From an uncultured Ruminococcus sp. (GTDB taxonomy: Bacteria; Bacillota; Clostridia; Oscillospirales; Ruminococcaceae), in the NCBI RefSeq assembly GCF_902762735.1, contig NZ_CACWPP010000037.1, forward strand, positions 1 to 43,486: DNA of 43,486 bases. The letters are read 5' to 3'. Of this stretch, positions 14,683 to 23,600 are shown one piece after another; within the stretch, counting starts at the first letter, position 1, and every line of letters begins with the position of its first letter. Made by a program: the position numbers and the translations under genes. The notes under the pieces are model-generated. The model saw nothing but the letters and a program-made list of their open reading frames with translations. It ran no database searches and was not told the DNA's origin.

Positions 14683-15609
14683 ATGAGCGAGTATGAGATA
14701 GCGCTGGAGCTGGACGCAAAAAACACAGCAAAACTCATGTGCATGATGTGCGGCAGTGCCATGATAGAAAAGGGGATAAGACCGCGCGTGAGCATTATCA
14801 GATTTCTTGCGGGAAACGAGGAAGCTGTATTAGAGCTGTTTGAAAATACCGCCCTTTCGCAGGAGATGATAGAGGTCATGTTCTGTTCGGCGGTCACTGA
14901 ACGCTATGATGCCGAAAACGGACTCTTTTTTGCGGGGCTTGAATGCCGCAGAACTATGAGCATAATGAAAGCGAACCTGCTGTTTTTCCGCAGTTTCGCC
15001 GCACAGGTCGAGGTAAGTCCGTTATACAGTCCCCATAACTACCACCCAACAGTCATGCTGGGGACGGGGCTTGACCCCGATGAAGCCCGTGAGAGCTTCA
15101 ATATACTCACCGAGATGTTCTCGTCTTTCTCGGCAACAGCGGAAAAAGCCGTGCTGATAAGGTGCGATGACATGTGCGTATTGTCAGCGCATGAACTGGA
15201 ATGTTTCGGCAAAGACCTGCCTGCGGCAAGGTTCACCTCACTGCGTCCGGGCATGACAGCTGCCGATGCTGAGCGCACACTTATGAAAAGGCTTCTGCTG
15301 AAGCCTTCGGGCGGCGACACGGTGAACAGCCGTGATGTCAGGTTCAGAGATGCGGGTGTTTCGCTGTCTTTCAGCGATGACACGTCCACTCTGCGCACGA
15401 TACGCTTTGAGAGACCCTTTGACCTGCCCGTGCTGGGGCTTGACAGGAATGCTGTAAAGCGCGAACTGGGTCTGCCGCAAAGGTACAGCACGCCCAACGA
15501 TTTTTACAGCGAAAGCTGGTATTACGATGATCTGATAGGCGATGCCGTACTGCGTCTGGATTTTGAGAAAAGTCCCGCAGGCGTATGCTGTACCGTTTTT
15601 CTGTGCTGA
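14683..15609 (+). CDS. 2H-phosphoesterase-like protein with BamE-like C-terminal domain
   Basis: 308 aa. The ATG at 14683 has GGGGGAG 6 nt upstream; an ATG at 14665 lies before that site and is rejected. Residues 1-165 resemble a 2H phosphoesterase (2'-5' RNA ligase type): RPRVSIIRF stands where the first H-x-S/T should be, with Arg for His, while the second motif HPTV is intact (YHPTVMLGT). Residues 175-305 look like a small BamE/SmpA-type domain: LRPGMTAADAERTL, GLPQRY, ESWYYDD and LRLDFE. The loss of the first His suggests binding without full catalysis. This domain pairing is unfamiliar to me. It follows nfo by 21 nt. Confidence 0.6.
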   Translation: MSEYEIALELDAKNTAKLMCMMCGSAMIEKGIRPRVSIIRFLAGNEEAVLELFENTALSQEMIEVMFCSAVTERYDAENGLFFAGLECRRTMSIMKANLLFFRSFAAQVEVSPLYSPHNYHPTVMLGTGLDPDEARESFNILTEMFSSFSATAEKAVLIRCDDMCVLSAHELECFGKDLPAARFTSLRPGMTAADAERTLMKRLLLKPSGGDTVNSRDVRFRDAGVSLSFSDDTSTLRTIRFERPFDLPVLGLDRNAVKRELGLPQRYSTPNDFYSESWYYDDLIGDAVLRLDFEKSPAGVCCTVFLC

Positions 15610-15610
15610 A

Positions 15611-15644
15611 AAAAGCCGTGTCCGATGGTTCGGGCACGGCTTTT
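15611..15644. terminator. Bidirectional terminator
   Basis: AAAAGCCGTGTCCGA pairs with TCGGGCACGGCTTTT (one mismatch). It has A and T runs on both sides, so it can end the plus-strand gene cluster and the minus-strand transglutaminase gene that converge here. Confidence 0.85.
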
Positions 15645-15669
15645 CTGTTTGCCTGTAAACGGCACAGCT

Positions 15670-16716
15670 TTATTTGTTGTAAGAGATATATCCTGCAACG
15701 ATCACTTTTCCATCGAATTCGAGCATTTTCCATGCCACGAAACGCTCCTCGGGTGCCGCCAGAAATTTCAAATATGCTTCGGCGAGTTCATCGCTGATGT
15801 AATTCGCTGAAACTTGTTTGTTGATGTTCTCGTTTTTTTCGAGATTCCAGCCTTCTGTGTCGGTCGGCACTATATATATATCCTCCTGACCGCTTTCCAG
15901 TGCATTTTCCAAAATGGCGCATATTTCGTCGGGACTGCTCACTTCCGTAAGTTCATGGGCGATAAAGCTGTCCTCAGTGCTGTCGCATTTTGGGTAAGCA
16001 CTGCTGTCCCATTCGTGCCGCTTCAGCATCACCTCTTTTGATGTGTTGAAATATGTGTGGCTGATCGGTCTGTTGTCCTTGTCGGGAACAGGGTCGTCCC
16101 ACGTTACATCAACATAATACCAGTGACCGTTTATCTGCGCCATGTTCCAAGCATGCTCCTCGCCGCCGTCGGCAGAAGCCATAATGGATAAGCACGGTAT
16201 CTCCAGCATATCCATGAACATCTGGAAAGTGGTGGTGTAGCCGCTGCAAATGCACTCACCGTCATACAGCGCACCGTATGGGTCAGCCGCGTGTTCGCCT
16301 GTCTCGCCGAAAATGCTCAGATGCCCCTTGTCGTAGGTGATGTTTTTTATCATGTAGTCGTGTATAGCCGGTTCTTTTTCATAGTCGGTCATACCATCAG
16401 TCACGCACTGTTCTATGACCTTCTTTGCGCGGCTGAGTATATCGCACTGCAAATCGTCCAGCGCTGAGGTATCGCCCGTAAGATAAGCCTGTGAGATCGG
16501 CTTTGTGTCATACAGCGCATTTTCATCGCCCTCATCGGCATCGGGTGTTTCGGATGTTTCCTCCGCCGTTTCTTCTGACGTTTCCTCTGCCGTGCTTTTC
16601 GTTATTTCTGCTCGTTTTTTATAGCTGGATTTCTCCTGTACCGCCGTGCTTTTTATCAGACAAGCTGACAGAAGCGCGACCCCCAGTGAACTGAGCGCTA
16701 TCATCTTTTTTTTCAT
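15670..16716 (-). CDS. Lipoprotein with transglutaminase-like domain
   Basis: 348 aa, surface-anchored: the signal peptide ends in the lipobox L-S-A-C19, followed by a Thr/Glu-rich linker to about residue 65. The transglutaminase-core fold has C157 in GECICSGY, H188 in EEHAWN and D203 in YYVDVTWDD, the complete Cys-His-Asp triad. A C-terminal region of about 110 aa is unassigned (ends LEFDGKVIVAGYISYNK). Such domains can be peptidases, cross-linkers or amidases; the reaction is not known. GGAGAG lies before the ATG. A TGACA-TGTTC-TGTCA inverted repeat at 16742-16756 sits just upstream and may be a regulatory site. Confidence 0.85.
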   Translation of the reverse strand: MKKKMIALSSLGVALLSACLIKSTAVQEKSSYKKRAEITKSTAEETSEETAEETSETPDADEGDENALYDTKPISQAYLTGDTSALDDLQCDILSRAKKVIEQCVTDGMTDYEKEPAIHDYMIKNITYDKGHLSIFGETGEHAADPYGALYDGECICSGYTTTFQMFMDMLEIPCLSIMASADGGEEHAWNMAQINGHWYYVDVTWDDPVPDKDNRPISHTYFNTSKEVMLKRHEWDSSAYPKCDSTEDSFIAHELTEVSSPDEICAILENALESGQEDIYIVPTDTEGWNLEKNENINKQVSANYISDELAEAYLKFLAAPEERFVAWKMLEFDGKVIVAGYISYNK

Positions 16717-16807
16717 TATGTCTCTCCTTAGTCATGGCAGCTGACATGTTCTGTCAATATACCCCGCCCGCAGATACGGTCATCGCGTTAACTTTAACTG
16801 CGGGCAT

Positions 16808-16896
16808 TATAGCGATCCGCCTTAAAATTCAGACAAGATCCATAGATCCGAGCTTTTGCGACTGGATTTTGTGAATTTAAACAGCCGGATCGCTAT
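16808..16896 (+). repeat. Family 3 long-TIR repeat, copy 2
   Basis: About 89 bp, TATAGCGATCC ... GGATCGCTATA, same arms as the copy at 7266 but with a shorter left arm. It ends 6 bp from the stop of the transglutaminase-dockerin gene and could serve as that gene's terminator hairpin. Confidence 0.8.
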
Positions 16897-16902
16897 AAAA
16901 GT

Positions 16903-18048
16903 TCATCGTATGCCCTTTACCCTCGCCGCCAGCTTGACGACATCTGCTACGTTTATCTTTCCGTCGCCGTTCAGGTCAGCTTTTTGGAGTCTTTCGCCCG
17001 TTAATGGTCTGAGGTTCTTGACATGTGCGGCAACTACCGATATATCAGTAACATTCACTTTGCCGTCGCAGTTTACATCATAATCTGTGCTGTCGATAGC
17101 GGGCATGTATTTTTCGGGGTCAAAATCGGTATCGCTTATATCAGGCAGTTCGATGAGAAAATCCTGATAGCTGGAGCTGGGCTTATGAGGTGTGTGATCC
17201 TCGCTCATAAACTGTTCGCCTTTTGCGAAGTACCTGTAATCGCCCAGAATGTCGTCCCATGTGCAGTCGATATAATAGCACATGCCGTCATCGAGCCGCA
17301 CCGCGTTCCACGCATGTTCACCTCCGTCCGCTGTGCCGCTGACGAAATAGTTGTCAATATCGAGATAATTCAGCACCACCTGGAAAGTACGCGCATAAGT
17401 CTCGCACACGCCTTTGCCCTTTTCGGCAGCGCCCACTATGTTGTGCGCCCATGCTTCCGCAGAAGGCGTACCGTTGCTTTCAAACGCATATTCGAGGTCA
17501 TGGGTCAGCACATCATGCACAGCCTTAGCCTTGTCATAAGCCCTGCCCGATGCCTTTTCAGCCACCGTTTTTACATAGCTTTCGATGTTATTCTGCACCC
17601 TAGCCCTTGCACTGCCCGAAACATAATCATCGTCAACTACCATAAGAAACTCTTTTTCACTGCACGCCGAATGTTCGCTGACAAAGTAGAAGATCGGGTT
17701 GTCATCTCTGAAAGTGTAGTAGACTATCGAGGCTTCAGCGGCAGTAAGATCGCCGTTCATCAGCACCGAATAGCAGTTGTAGCCGTAGTAGCTGCCCACT
17801 GTGCGTTCGGTGTCGTTCCACAGTTCAAGGGCGACATCATACATCTTGTCATATAACTTCTGCATCTCTTTGCCCTTGTCCATAGTGCCGAGATATTCGT
17901 AGCCTGCGGTGCTTGTGCAGTCCGACACGAAGTCGCTGCTGTCCTCAGCCGCAGGGATACCTGCCGCCATCGCGCCGAATGCGCTGCCCGCTGCGGGCAT
18001 GAGTACCATTACCAGTGCTGCTGCGGCAGCTGTGAGTTTCTTTAACAT
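16903..18048 (-). CDS. Secreted transglutaminase-like protein with dockerin
   Basis: 381 aa. Signal peptide about residues 1-29 (ends AFGAMAAG). The transglutaminase-core domain has C215 in GKGVCETYAR, H245 in GEHAWNAV and D261 in YYIDCTWDD. A type I dockerin covers about 323-381, with two Ca-binding repeats: DVNCDGKVNVTDI...AAHVKN and DLNGDGKINVADV...AARVKG. It would dock onto a cohesin scaffold outside the cell, which the lipoprotein paralogue at 15670 would not. GGAGTG precedes the ATG. Family 3 repeats flank the gene in opposite orientation. Confidence 0.92.
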   Translation of the reverse strand: MLKKLTAAAAALVMVLMPAAGSAFGAMAAGIPAAEDSSDFVSDCTSTAGYEYLGTMDKGKEMQKLYDKMYDVALELWNDTERTVGSYYGYNCYSVLMNGDLTAAEASIVYYTFRDDNPIFYFVSEHSACSEKEFLMVVDDDYVSGSARARVQNNIESYVKTVAEKASGRAYDKAKAVHDVLTHDLEYAFESNGTPSAEAWAHNIVGAAEKGKGVCETYARTFQVVLNYLDIDNYFVSGTADGGEHAWNAVRLDDGMCYYIDCTWDDILGDYRYFAKGEQFMSEDHTPHKPSSSYQDFLIELPDISDTDFDPEKYMPAIDSTDYDVNCDGKVNVTDISVVAAHVKNLRPLTGERLQKADLNGDGKINVADVVKLAARVKGIR

Positions 18049-18101
18049 AGTATCACTCCTTCATCGTGAACGTTTTTCTCCCGCTTTCGCCGTGTATCGC
18101 C

Positions 18102-18204
18102 ATAGCGATCCAACTGTTTAAATTCACAAAATCCAGTCGCAAAAGCTCGTATCTATGGATTTTGTGACCGGATTTTGTCTGAATTTTAAGGCGTATCGCT
18201 ATAA
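18102..18204 (-). repeat. Family 3 long-TIR repeat, copy 3
   Basis: About 103 bp, in the opposite orientation to the copies at 7266 and 16808. It starts TAGCGATCCAACTGTTTAAA and ends AAGGCGTATCGCTATA. It lies in the space between rsmI and the transglutaminase-dockerin gene, about 55 bp before the latter's start. Confidence 0.8.
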
Positions 18205-18236
18205 TGCCGCAATATCAGTTCTGCCGAAACGTGGGA

Positions 18237-19079
18237 TCATTTGTTGTTTTCTACCAGCATCGAATAAAGTTCGCCTTTAGCGAAGCCTGTTGCCCTTGCT
18301 ATCTCGCGGCAGGCATCAGTGCCGCGCACGCCCTTTTCCACAAGTGCCTGCACCTGTGCGAATGCCTGTTCGATAGTCTCAGCCTCAGCTATATCCTCTT
18401 CTGACGCACCCTCTATCACCAGCACGAACTCGCCTTTTGCCGCCTTGTTATCGGGATACATCTCCAGCGCCGCCGAAAGTGTGGTGCGTATGGCTTCTTC
18501 GTGCAGTTTTGTCAGTTCTCGGCAGAGCGATATTTTCCTGTCCCCGAAATATTCCAGCATATCCCTCAGCGTCTTGTGCAGCTTGTGGGGGGCTTCGTAG
18601 AATATCAGCGTTTCGCGGGCATCTTTCACCTGCGCCAGATGGTCATACCTCTGCCGCTTGTTCACCGACAGAAAGCCCTCAAAGCGAAATCTCGAAGTAT
18701 TCAGCCCGCTTATCGCCAGCGCCGATATGACCGCAGAAGGTCCTGGCACTACCTCGACTTTTATGTTGTTCTCGGCACACAGCTTCACCAGCTTTTCACC
18801 GGGGTCTGATATGCAGGGCATGCCCGCATCAGTGACTATCGCGGCATTTTCGCCCGCTATAAGCCGCTCGATTATCTGCTCGCCTGCGTGTGCGGCATTG
18901 TGTTCCTGATAGCATATCAGGGGCTTTTTCGGTCTTATCTCAAAATGGTTCAGCAGTTTCATGGTAACTCTTGTGTCCTCAGCGCAGATGAGATCCACCT
19001 TTTCAAGCGTTTCCACCGCGCGGTAGGTCATATCGCCCAGATTGCCTATCGGCGTGCCCACAACGTAAAGTATGCCCAT
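18237..19079 (-). CDS. rsmI: 16S rRNA (cytidine-1402-2'-O)-methyltransferase
   Basis: SAM-dependent tetrapyrrole-methylase-fold enzyme, 280 aa, that modifies C1402 in the decoding centre. Signature stretches: LYVVGTPIGNLGDMTYRAVE, EDTRVT, TDAGMPCISDPG, VVPGPSAVISAL and FEGFLS. The start is the ATG at 19079, overlapping the stop of the amidohydrolase (TGATG) with GGGAGGGTG upstream; the preceding GTG is less likely. It is the second gene of a two-gene unit. Confidence 0.95.
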   Translation of the reverse strand: MGILYVVGTPIGNLGDMTYRAVETLEKVDLICAEDTRVTMKLLNHFEIRPKKPLICYQEHNAAHAGEQIIERLIAGENAAIVTDAGMPCISDPGEKLVKLCAENNIKVEVVPGPSAVISALAISGLNTSRFRFEGFLSVNKRQRYDHLAQVKDARETLIFYEAPHKLHKTLRDMLEYFGDRKISLCRELTKLHEEAIRTTLSAALEMYPDNKAAKGEFVLVIEGASEEDIAEAETIEQAFAQVQALVEKGVRGTDACREIARATGFAKGELYSMLVENNK

Positions 19080-20239
19080 CACACACCCTCCCTGCGAACG
19101 ACTTTGCCATCTATCATCACAAGCGAGGGGCTTGACATAACTTCAAACGGGTTGCCCTCAAACAGCACCATGTCAGCCAGCTTGCGAGGTTCTAACGAAC
19201 CTGTTATATCATCAATTCCCACTATCTTAGCCGCCGAAGAAGTCACAGCCTTAACGCCGTCATAGAAACTCAGCCCGTTCTTGATGCAGATACCCACTGA
19301 GACAGGCAGATATTCTATCGGCACTTCCGAATGGTCGGTGCATACAGCCACTTCCAGACCGTTCTCTTTCAGCACAGCCGCATTTTTCGGGGTGAGGTTA
19401 GCCATCTCGGGCTTGCACCTGTCACATATCACAGGACCCACCACACAGCTTACTTTCTCGCCCGCCAGTTCCTCAGCGATAAGATGACCGTCAGTGCAGT
19501 GTATCAGTATGTAGTCAAGGTCGAACATATTGGCTATGCGCACCGCAGTGAAAATATCATCTGCGCGGTGACAGTGGAAATGCGCCTTTATCTCGCGTTT
19601 CAGCAGAGGTATCAGCGCTTCCATAGCGCTGTCATAGTCGGGCATATCGCTCTCGCTCTCAGCCAGTTCCTTGTCGCGCATGTAGCGCTGTGCCTTGTTG
19701 AGGTTATCCTTTATTATGCTTGCCACAGCCATTCTTGTTACAGGCGACTGTTCATGGTCCATATAAGTGAGTTTCGGATTCTCGCCCAGCGCCATCTTCA
19801 TGCCGATGCGCCCCCTGCCCATGCTGTCTATGCGTCTGCCGTCAGTCTTTACCGCCACGACAGCGCCCGCTATGGGGTTTGTAGAACCTGGTGAAACTAT
19901 CACCGTAGTTATGCCCGCCTGCCTTGCCATTTCAAAGGAATAGTCCAGCGGGTTTATGCCGTCCAGTATATCCAGCTGTGGGGTGCATGGGTCGAACTCT
20001 TCGTTGAGATCCTCGCCCTCTATGCCTACACCCGCACCGGTCAGCCCCATGTGAGTATGCGCATCAATAAATCCGGGATAGAGGGTCATACCCCTGCCGT
20101 CGATGTCATCTTCGTTATCCTTATCGGGTGAGCCTTCACCGACAGCGGTAATGATGTTCCCCTCAACGGTGACATAGCCGTTTTCGATGATAGTATCTTC
20201 GCTGTCCATCGTATATATCTTCACATTTTTAATGTTCAT
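19079..20239 (-). CDS. Metal-dependent amidohydrolase
   Basis: 386 aa, imidazolonepropionase-like branch of the amidohydrolase superfamily. Metal ligands seen: PGFIDAHTHMG (HxH), KAHFHCHRADD (His), LIHCTDG (His) and CTDHSEVP (Asp). The C-terminal strand ADMVLFEGNPFEV is typical of the composite domain. The ATG at 20239 with GGAGG is chosen; a longer reading from 20344 would run through the promoter and terminator. Substrate unknown. Coupled with rsmI. Confidence 0.88.
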   Translation of the reverse strand: MNIKNVKIYTMDSEDTIIENGYVTVEGNIITAVGEGSPDKDNEDDIDGRGMTLYPGFIDAHTHMGLTGAGVGIEGEDLNEEFDPCTPQLDILDGINPLDYSFEMARQAGITTVIVSPGSTNPIAGAVVAVKTDGRRIDSMGRGRIGMKMALGENPKLTYMDHEQSPVTRMAVASIIKDNLNKAQRYMRDKELAESESDMPDYDSAMEALIPLLKREIKAHFHCHRADDIFTAVRIANMFDLDYILIHCTDGHLIAEELAGEKVSCVVGPVICDRCKPEMANLTPKNAAVLKENGLEVAVCTDHSEVPIEYLPVSVGICIKNGLSFYDGVKAVTSSAAKIVGIDDITGSLEPRKLADMVLFEGNPFEVMSSPSLVMIDGKVVRREGV

Positions 20240-20272
20240 AAGAAGTCCTCCGTTTTTTATTCGGTAATAGAC

Positions 20273-20301
20273 ATTATAACATATACTCACGATTTTTGCA
20301 A
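20273..20301 (-). promoter_or_regulatory. Promoter of the amidohydrolase-rsmI unit
   Basis: Minus strand: TTGCAA (20301-20296), 17 nt, TATAAT (20278-20273) with an extended -10 TG. It is the same pattern as the leuS and LRR-gene promoters. It directly abuts the terminator of the preceding transcript. Confidence 0.75.
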
Positions 20302-20302
20302 G

Positions 20303-20332
20303 CAAAAACGGCGGGAAAAATCTTCCCGCCGT
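20303..20332 (-). terminator. Terminator of the dnaE transcript
   Basis: A perfect 10-bp stem, ACGGCGGGAA/TTCCCGCCGT with a 5-nt loop; on the minus strand TTTTT follows. It serves the dnaE and 54-aa genes, from which it is now separated by a type 1 repeat. Confidence 0.85.
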
Positions 20333-20369
20333 CAGTTGTTCCATATAAGATCACTCTATTACCGAATAC

Positions 20370-20511
20370 GACTATCTCTTTAGCACACCACTGCAAAATA
20401 CCTTGTTGATGTTATCTTTCCCCCGCCGCAGGCGGGGGAAAAGATAACCGCCAACTGTATTTGGTTCCCGATATAACATCGTTTATTTTGGTGTATCAGC
20501 GGGATGATCAC
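20370..20511. repeat. Type 1 hairpin-core repeat, copy G, with 12-bp flanking duplication
   Basis: Starts GACTATCTCTTTAGCACACCA and ends TGGTGTATCAGCGGGATGATCAC. The core stem GTTATCTTTCCCCCGCC with loop GCA is at about 20411-20449. ATTACCGAATAC is found immediately on both sides (20358-20369 and 20512-20523). The right end supplies the stop codon of the 54-aa gene. Confidence 0.88.
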
Positions 20512-20672
20512 ATTACCGAATACTCGAAATTCTCCCATTTAAGTGTCATGCCCTCATCGGTCTCATCAGGCAGAAGTGCCATAGCCACGAGTATGTCCTC
20601 ACCGTTTTCGGTGTTGGTGAGATGTGCGTAGTCGCCGTCTATACGTGCCACTTTGTAAATTATCGGTGTCAT
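20508..20672 (-). CDS. 54-aa protein downstream of dnaE
   Basis: Small acidic protein, MTPIIYKVARIDGDYAHLTN, then TENGEDILVAMALLPDETDE and GMTLKWENFEYSVM. GGAGGG lies 6 nt before the ATG, and the gene starts 24 nt after the dnaE stop, so it is co-transcribed. The TGA stop belongs to the end of repeat G. Removing the repeat and one copy of the 12-bp duplication restores ...EYSVIE followed by TGA, so only the last two residues were changed. The short length fits a family of small proteins that accompany dnaE/pfkA loci, but I do not recognise it. Confidence 0.8.
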   Translation of the reverse strand: MTPIIYKVARIDGDYAHLTNTENGEDILVAMALLPDETDEGMTLKWENFEYSVM

Positions 20673-20696
20673 GCCGTTCCCTCCTTTTCATTTATC

Positions 20697-23600
20697 TTAA
20701 CCAAAAGCAATATTGCCCCTGCCCACAATATCATACAGCTCGTTCATCACTCTATGGTCTGCATGTATCCTGTGCAGACCTTTTATCGCAGTCTTTCGCC
20801 TGAGGTCTGCAAAGTAGATCGTCAGCGCCGCGCCGCCCGCATCTGCATACTTCTGCGCCAGCGCCTTCACCTCCGCCAGCCTTTCCTTGTCGGTGGAGTT
20901 CAGCCGCAGACATATCCCCATGCCCAGCATCCTTTCGGTGAACTGACTGCCTGTTTCGATAGCATCTGCCATCAGCTTAGGCGGTTCATCGGCTTTCACC
21001 GATACCCGCCCCCGCAGGTGAAGCACAGCCTTCTCCTTCACCAGTTTTCCTGTTTTCTCATAGGTTTTCGGGAAAACCACTATCTCCATCTCGCCACTCT
21101 TGTCCTCGCCGGTGGCAAAGCACATCATATCGCCTTTTTTTGTGACGAATGAGCGCATTTTTGTTATCATCACAAGTACCTCAGCCGTTTTGCCGTCGCC
21201 CGAAAGCCCTGCCGCCGAAATTTCCCCCAGCGCTGTCAGGTTTGCCGCCTTTGCGAACGGCTCACAGCGGTCTATGGGGTGCATCGAGAGATACATGCCC
21301 AGCGCTTCCTTTTCATATTCCAGCAGTGCGGCGGTGTCGTATTCATCGGCTGAAAGCGTGGGCTTTTCAAGCACCTCACCGCCCTGCGGCTGACCCACGC
21401 TGAAAAAGTCCAGCTGACCCTCGATGCGGTCAGCGGCAGACTTGCCCAGATCGCCGATGATTATGCCGCTGTTGATGACTTTTTCGTGGCGGTTGCCTTC
21501 AAAGCAGTCCATCGCGCCCGCCTTTATCATGGCTTCCACCATTCTATGCTGAATGTCATGCCCCTGCATGCGTCGGCAGAAGTCGTTCAGTGTCCTGAAA
21601 TCTCCGCCAAGCTGACGCTCCCGCAGTATCGCGGCTGTCGCACTGCTTCCCAGTCCCTTTATCGCCAAAAGCCCGAAGCGTATATCACTGCCCTCCGAAA
21701 CGAAGCCTGCTCCGCTCTTGTTTATGTGCGGAGGCAGTACTTTAACGCCGTGTTTTCTTGCGGCGGCGATGTAGGTGTACAGCTTGTCCGCGCTCTCCCC
21801 GATGGCATCTGTCAGCAGTGCCGAAAAGTATTCGCGGAAGAAATGGCATTTCAGGTATGCCGTGCGGTAAGCCACCGTCGCATAAGCCGCCGCGTGTGAC
21901 TTGTTGAAAGCATAGCTTGCAAAGCTGGACATGTCATCAAATATCTCGTTTGCGATGTTCACAGGTACACCGTTGGCAGCAGCGCCCCTGCAAACGCCCT
22001 CTTCGCCGTATATGAAAGCCTTGCGCTCATTTTCAAGCACATCGGCTTTTTTCTTTGACATGGCACGGCGCACAAGGTCAGCCCTGCCCAGCGAATACCC
22101 CGCCAGCGTGCGGAATATCTGCATTACCTGCTCCTGGTAGACTATACAGCCGTAAGTCACCTCCAGTATCGGCTTCAGCAGAGGGTGCTTGTAGCGCACC
22201 AGACGCGGATCGTGGCGGCATCTGATGTAATTCGGTATCGAGTCCATAGGACCTGGACGGTACAGCGAAAGCACAGCGATCAGATCCTCTATGCCCGTTG
22301 GACGCAGGCGCATTATCGTGCTTGTCATGCCTCCCGATTCAAACTGGAAAACGCCCTCAGTCTCACCACGCGAAAGCATATCGTATACCGCCTTGTCGTC
22401 AAGCGGTATCTTCTCTATGTCAAAATCGGGGCGGGTCTTTTTTATCTCGTCACAGCAGTGCTTGATTATCGTAAGGTTGCTTAGCCCCAGAAAATCTATT
22501 TTCAGAAGCCCCAGCCGCTCCAGTATCGTCATCGTGTACTGTGTCGATACCGCGCCCTCACGGGCATACAGCGGCACATAACAGTCAACGGGTTCTTTTG
22601 TTATCACCACGCCCGCCGCGTGGGTCGAGATGTTGCGCGGCATGCCCTCTATCTTCATGGCGGCATCTATTATGCGCTTCATGGAAGGGTCTGCATAAAG
22701 CTGTCTCAGCTCGTCAGACTTCTCCACCGACTCCGAAAGCGGCAGCCATCTCGGTGCGGCTTTAGCCAGCTTGTCGCCCACAGCATAAGCCTCTCCCATG
22801 ACCCTTGCGGCATCGCGCAACGCCTGTTTTGCCGCCATAGTGCCGAATGTGACTATCTGCGCCACATGGTCAGCGCCGTACTTGTCCACCACATAGTCTA
22901 TCACTTTCTGCCTGCCCTCGACACAGAAATCTATATCGAAATCGGGCATGGTCACACGTTCGGGGTTGAGAAATCTCTCGAATATCAGGTCATATCTCAG
23001 CGGGTCTATATCGGTTATGCCTATACAGTAAGCGCAAAGACTGCCCGCGCCCGAACCCCTTCCGGGACCTACGGGTATATCGTGACTTTTTGCATAGTTG
23101 ATAAAGTCCCACACTATCAGGTAATAATTGGTATATCCCATGGAAGTTATGACCGAAAGCTCATATTCCATGCGCTTCACAGCTTCTTCCGTCGGCTGAC
23201 CGTACCGTTTTTGCAGACCCTCGCGGCACATATCCCGCAGGAACTTCTCGTTGTCGTCAACGCCCTTGTAGCTGTAATAGGGAAGTATCGTATTGCCGAA
23301 CTCTATGCTGACATTACACCGCTCGGCTATCCTCACCGTGTTCTCCATAGCATCGGGTATGGCAGGGTACAGCTGTGCCATCTCTTCGGCAGACTTCACA
23401 TAAAACTCGTCAGACGGAAATTTTATAGCAGGGTTTTCGAGTGTGGTGGCAGTTGAGATGCACATAAGCACCTGCTGTGCCTCTGCGTCCCCGCGCCGCA
23501 GGTAGTGGCAGTCGTTCGTCAGGCAGAGGGGTATGCCCGTATCCTGCGAAAGTCTCACCAGCGACGGCATCACACGCTGTTCGTCAGCATCTCTGTGCCG

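Noticed and set aside
19079-20344. Longer amidohydrolase start at 20344
   Set aside because: It would place the promoter and the preceding terminator inside the gene; GGAGG before the ATG at 20239 decides the start.
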